This document shows, in pieces, positions 63,719 through 64,000 of a stretch of 64,000 nucleotides of DNA; positions within the stretch are counted from its first letter, which is position 1, and each line of letters begins with the position of its first letter. Position numbers and translations under genes: made by a program. Source of the DNA: Paenibacillus sambharensis (GTDB lineage Bacteria > Bacillota > Bacilli > Paenibacillales > Paenibacillaceae); NCBI RefSeq assembly GCF_003233845.1, contig NZ_QKRB01000006.1, positions 62,001 to 126,000 on the forward strand. Direction: 5' to 3'. The notes beneath the pieces are model-generated. The model saw only the letters and a program-made list of their open reading frames with translations. It was not told the origin of the DNA and did not search any database.

Positions 63719-63769
63719 AGAAGGGATGTCCCTAGTCGTACGACTTTGGAACAGCCCCTTCTTTTTTTT
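63719..63769 (+). terminator. Terminator after the ABC exporter
   Basis: AGAAGGG pairs with CCCTTCT over an inner AGTCG/CGACT stem, followed by eight T residues. Confidence 0.75.
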
Positions 63770-63893
63770 GGAGAAGAAGACATGCTGAGGAATGACAAGT
63801 TAGTCTGACAAAGGGACTTTGCAGAGGCACCCGGGCAAAACAGTGGGCGGCCGGGTTGCAGTGAACGGGGTCATAGACGGGGATGGAAGGTTT

Positions 63894-63902
63894 TGCTATA
63901 AT
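63894..63902 (+). promoter_or_regulatory. Extended -10 promoter near the right edge
   Basis: TGCTATAAT, an extended -10 element, about 60 bases before the last start codon. Apart from this and the terminator, 63637-63963 shows nothing that I recognise. Confidence 0.45.
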
Positions 63903-63963
63903 TGTGAAGGAAATTTGACGGCCCTCTGTCAGGTTGGCCGATCGTCCGGCTGGAGGTGACGGT

Positions 63964-64000
63964 ATGGCGTACATGAACAACTATGTTGTGGTAACCATCT
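63964..64000 (+). CDS. Start of an unidentified gene (3' end outside window)
   Basis: ATG at 63964, 6 bases after TGGAGGTGA, opens a frame MAYMNNYVVVTI that continues past the window. The ribosome-binding site and upstream promoter support a real gene. Twelve residues are too few for identification. Confidence 0.6.
   Translation, partial: MAYMNNYVVVTI

Noticed and set aside
63732-63980. 82-residue minus-strand frame at the right edge
   Set aside because: It overlaps a terminator and the start of a plausible plus-strand gene, and no family is recognisable.

Overview
The window looks like a chromosomal segment of a Paenibacillus-type endospore-forming firmicute. The evidence is a moderately high G+C, Bacillales gene order (prfA-prmC, spoIIR-ywlC-mntP-ywlE-rpiB-ywlG-glyA, upp-mnaA-atp operon), frequent GTG and TTG starts behind strong Shine-Dalgarno sequences, copper-amine-oxidase-type stalk domains, SLH-anchored glycanases and a bacterial-type glnS. 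No rRNA, tRNA, insertion sequence, prophage or CRISPR array was seen. The species is not identified.

Layout. 1-8.8 kb: the end of an unidentified gene, a Tet(M)-like ribosomal-protection GTPase, lapA, glnS, a secreted stalk-domain protein, mobA and a chemoreceptor. 8.9-16.5 kb: a nitrate/nitrite assimilation island with narK, an ANTAR RNA-binding regulator, nirB, nirD, hemD and the sirohaem methyltransferase. 16.5-18.3 kb: an A+T-richer accessory patch. 18.3-23.4 kb: a TetR-controlled SMR pump pair, an extradiol dioxygenase family protein, a DUF72 protein, an aldo/keto reductase, an Rrf2 regulator and thioredoxin. 23.5-29.3 kb: one 1804-residue SLH-anchored GH43 arabinanase-like enzyme. 29.3-47.7 kb: housekeeping and sporulation genes (ychF, prfA, prmC, a two-component system, spoIIR, ywlC-mntP-ywlE, rpiB-ywlG-glyA, upp, mnaA) with a MarR/MFS pair. 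47.8-55.2 kb: the complete F-type ATP synthase operon. 55.2-64 kb: Fur-linked siderophore uptake, a chemoreceptor of unusual topology, Dps, a Fur-linked ABC exporter and the start of one more gene.

The most striking signal is the two-layer control of the nitrogen island. The narK and nirB promoters each carry a 17-bp GlnR/TnrA-type box (TGTNA-N7-TNACA) that ends exactly on the -35 hexamer. Each leader then folds into two short hexaloop hairpins, the second overlapping the 5' arm of an intrinsic terminator, which is the architecture recognised by ANTAR antiterminators. The gene for an ANTAR protein with a degenerate receiver lies between the two units and has its own perfect GlnR/TnrA box. This suggests an AND gate: nitrogen limitation starts transcription, and an ANTAR-sensed signal (probably nitrate or nitrite) lets it continue.

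Other RNA-level control includes a ZTP (pfl) riboswitch with terminator ahead of rpiB-ywlG-glyA, and an 11-bp hairpin that covers part of the mntP ribosome-binding site. DNA-level sites include two Fur boxes, a cre site, a perfect TetR-type palindrome, an Rrf2-type inverted repeat and a sigma-D-like promoter. All sites were read by eye; none was scored by software.
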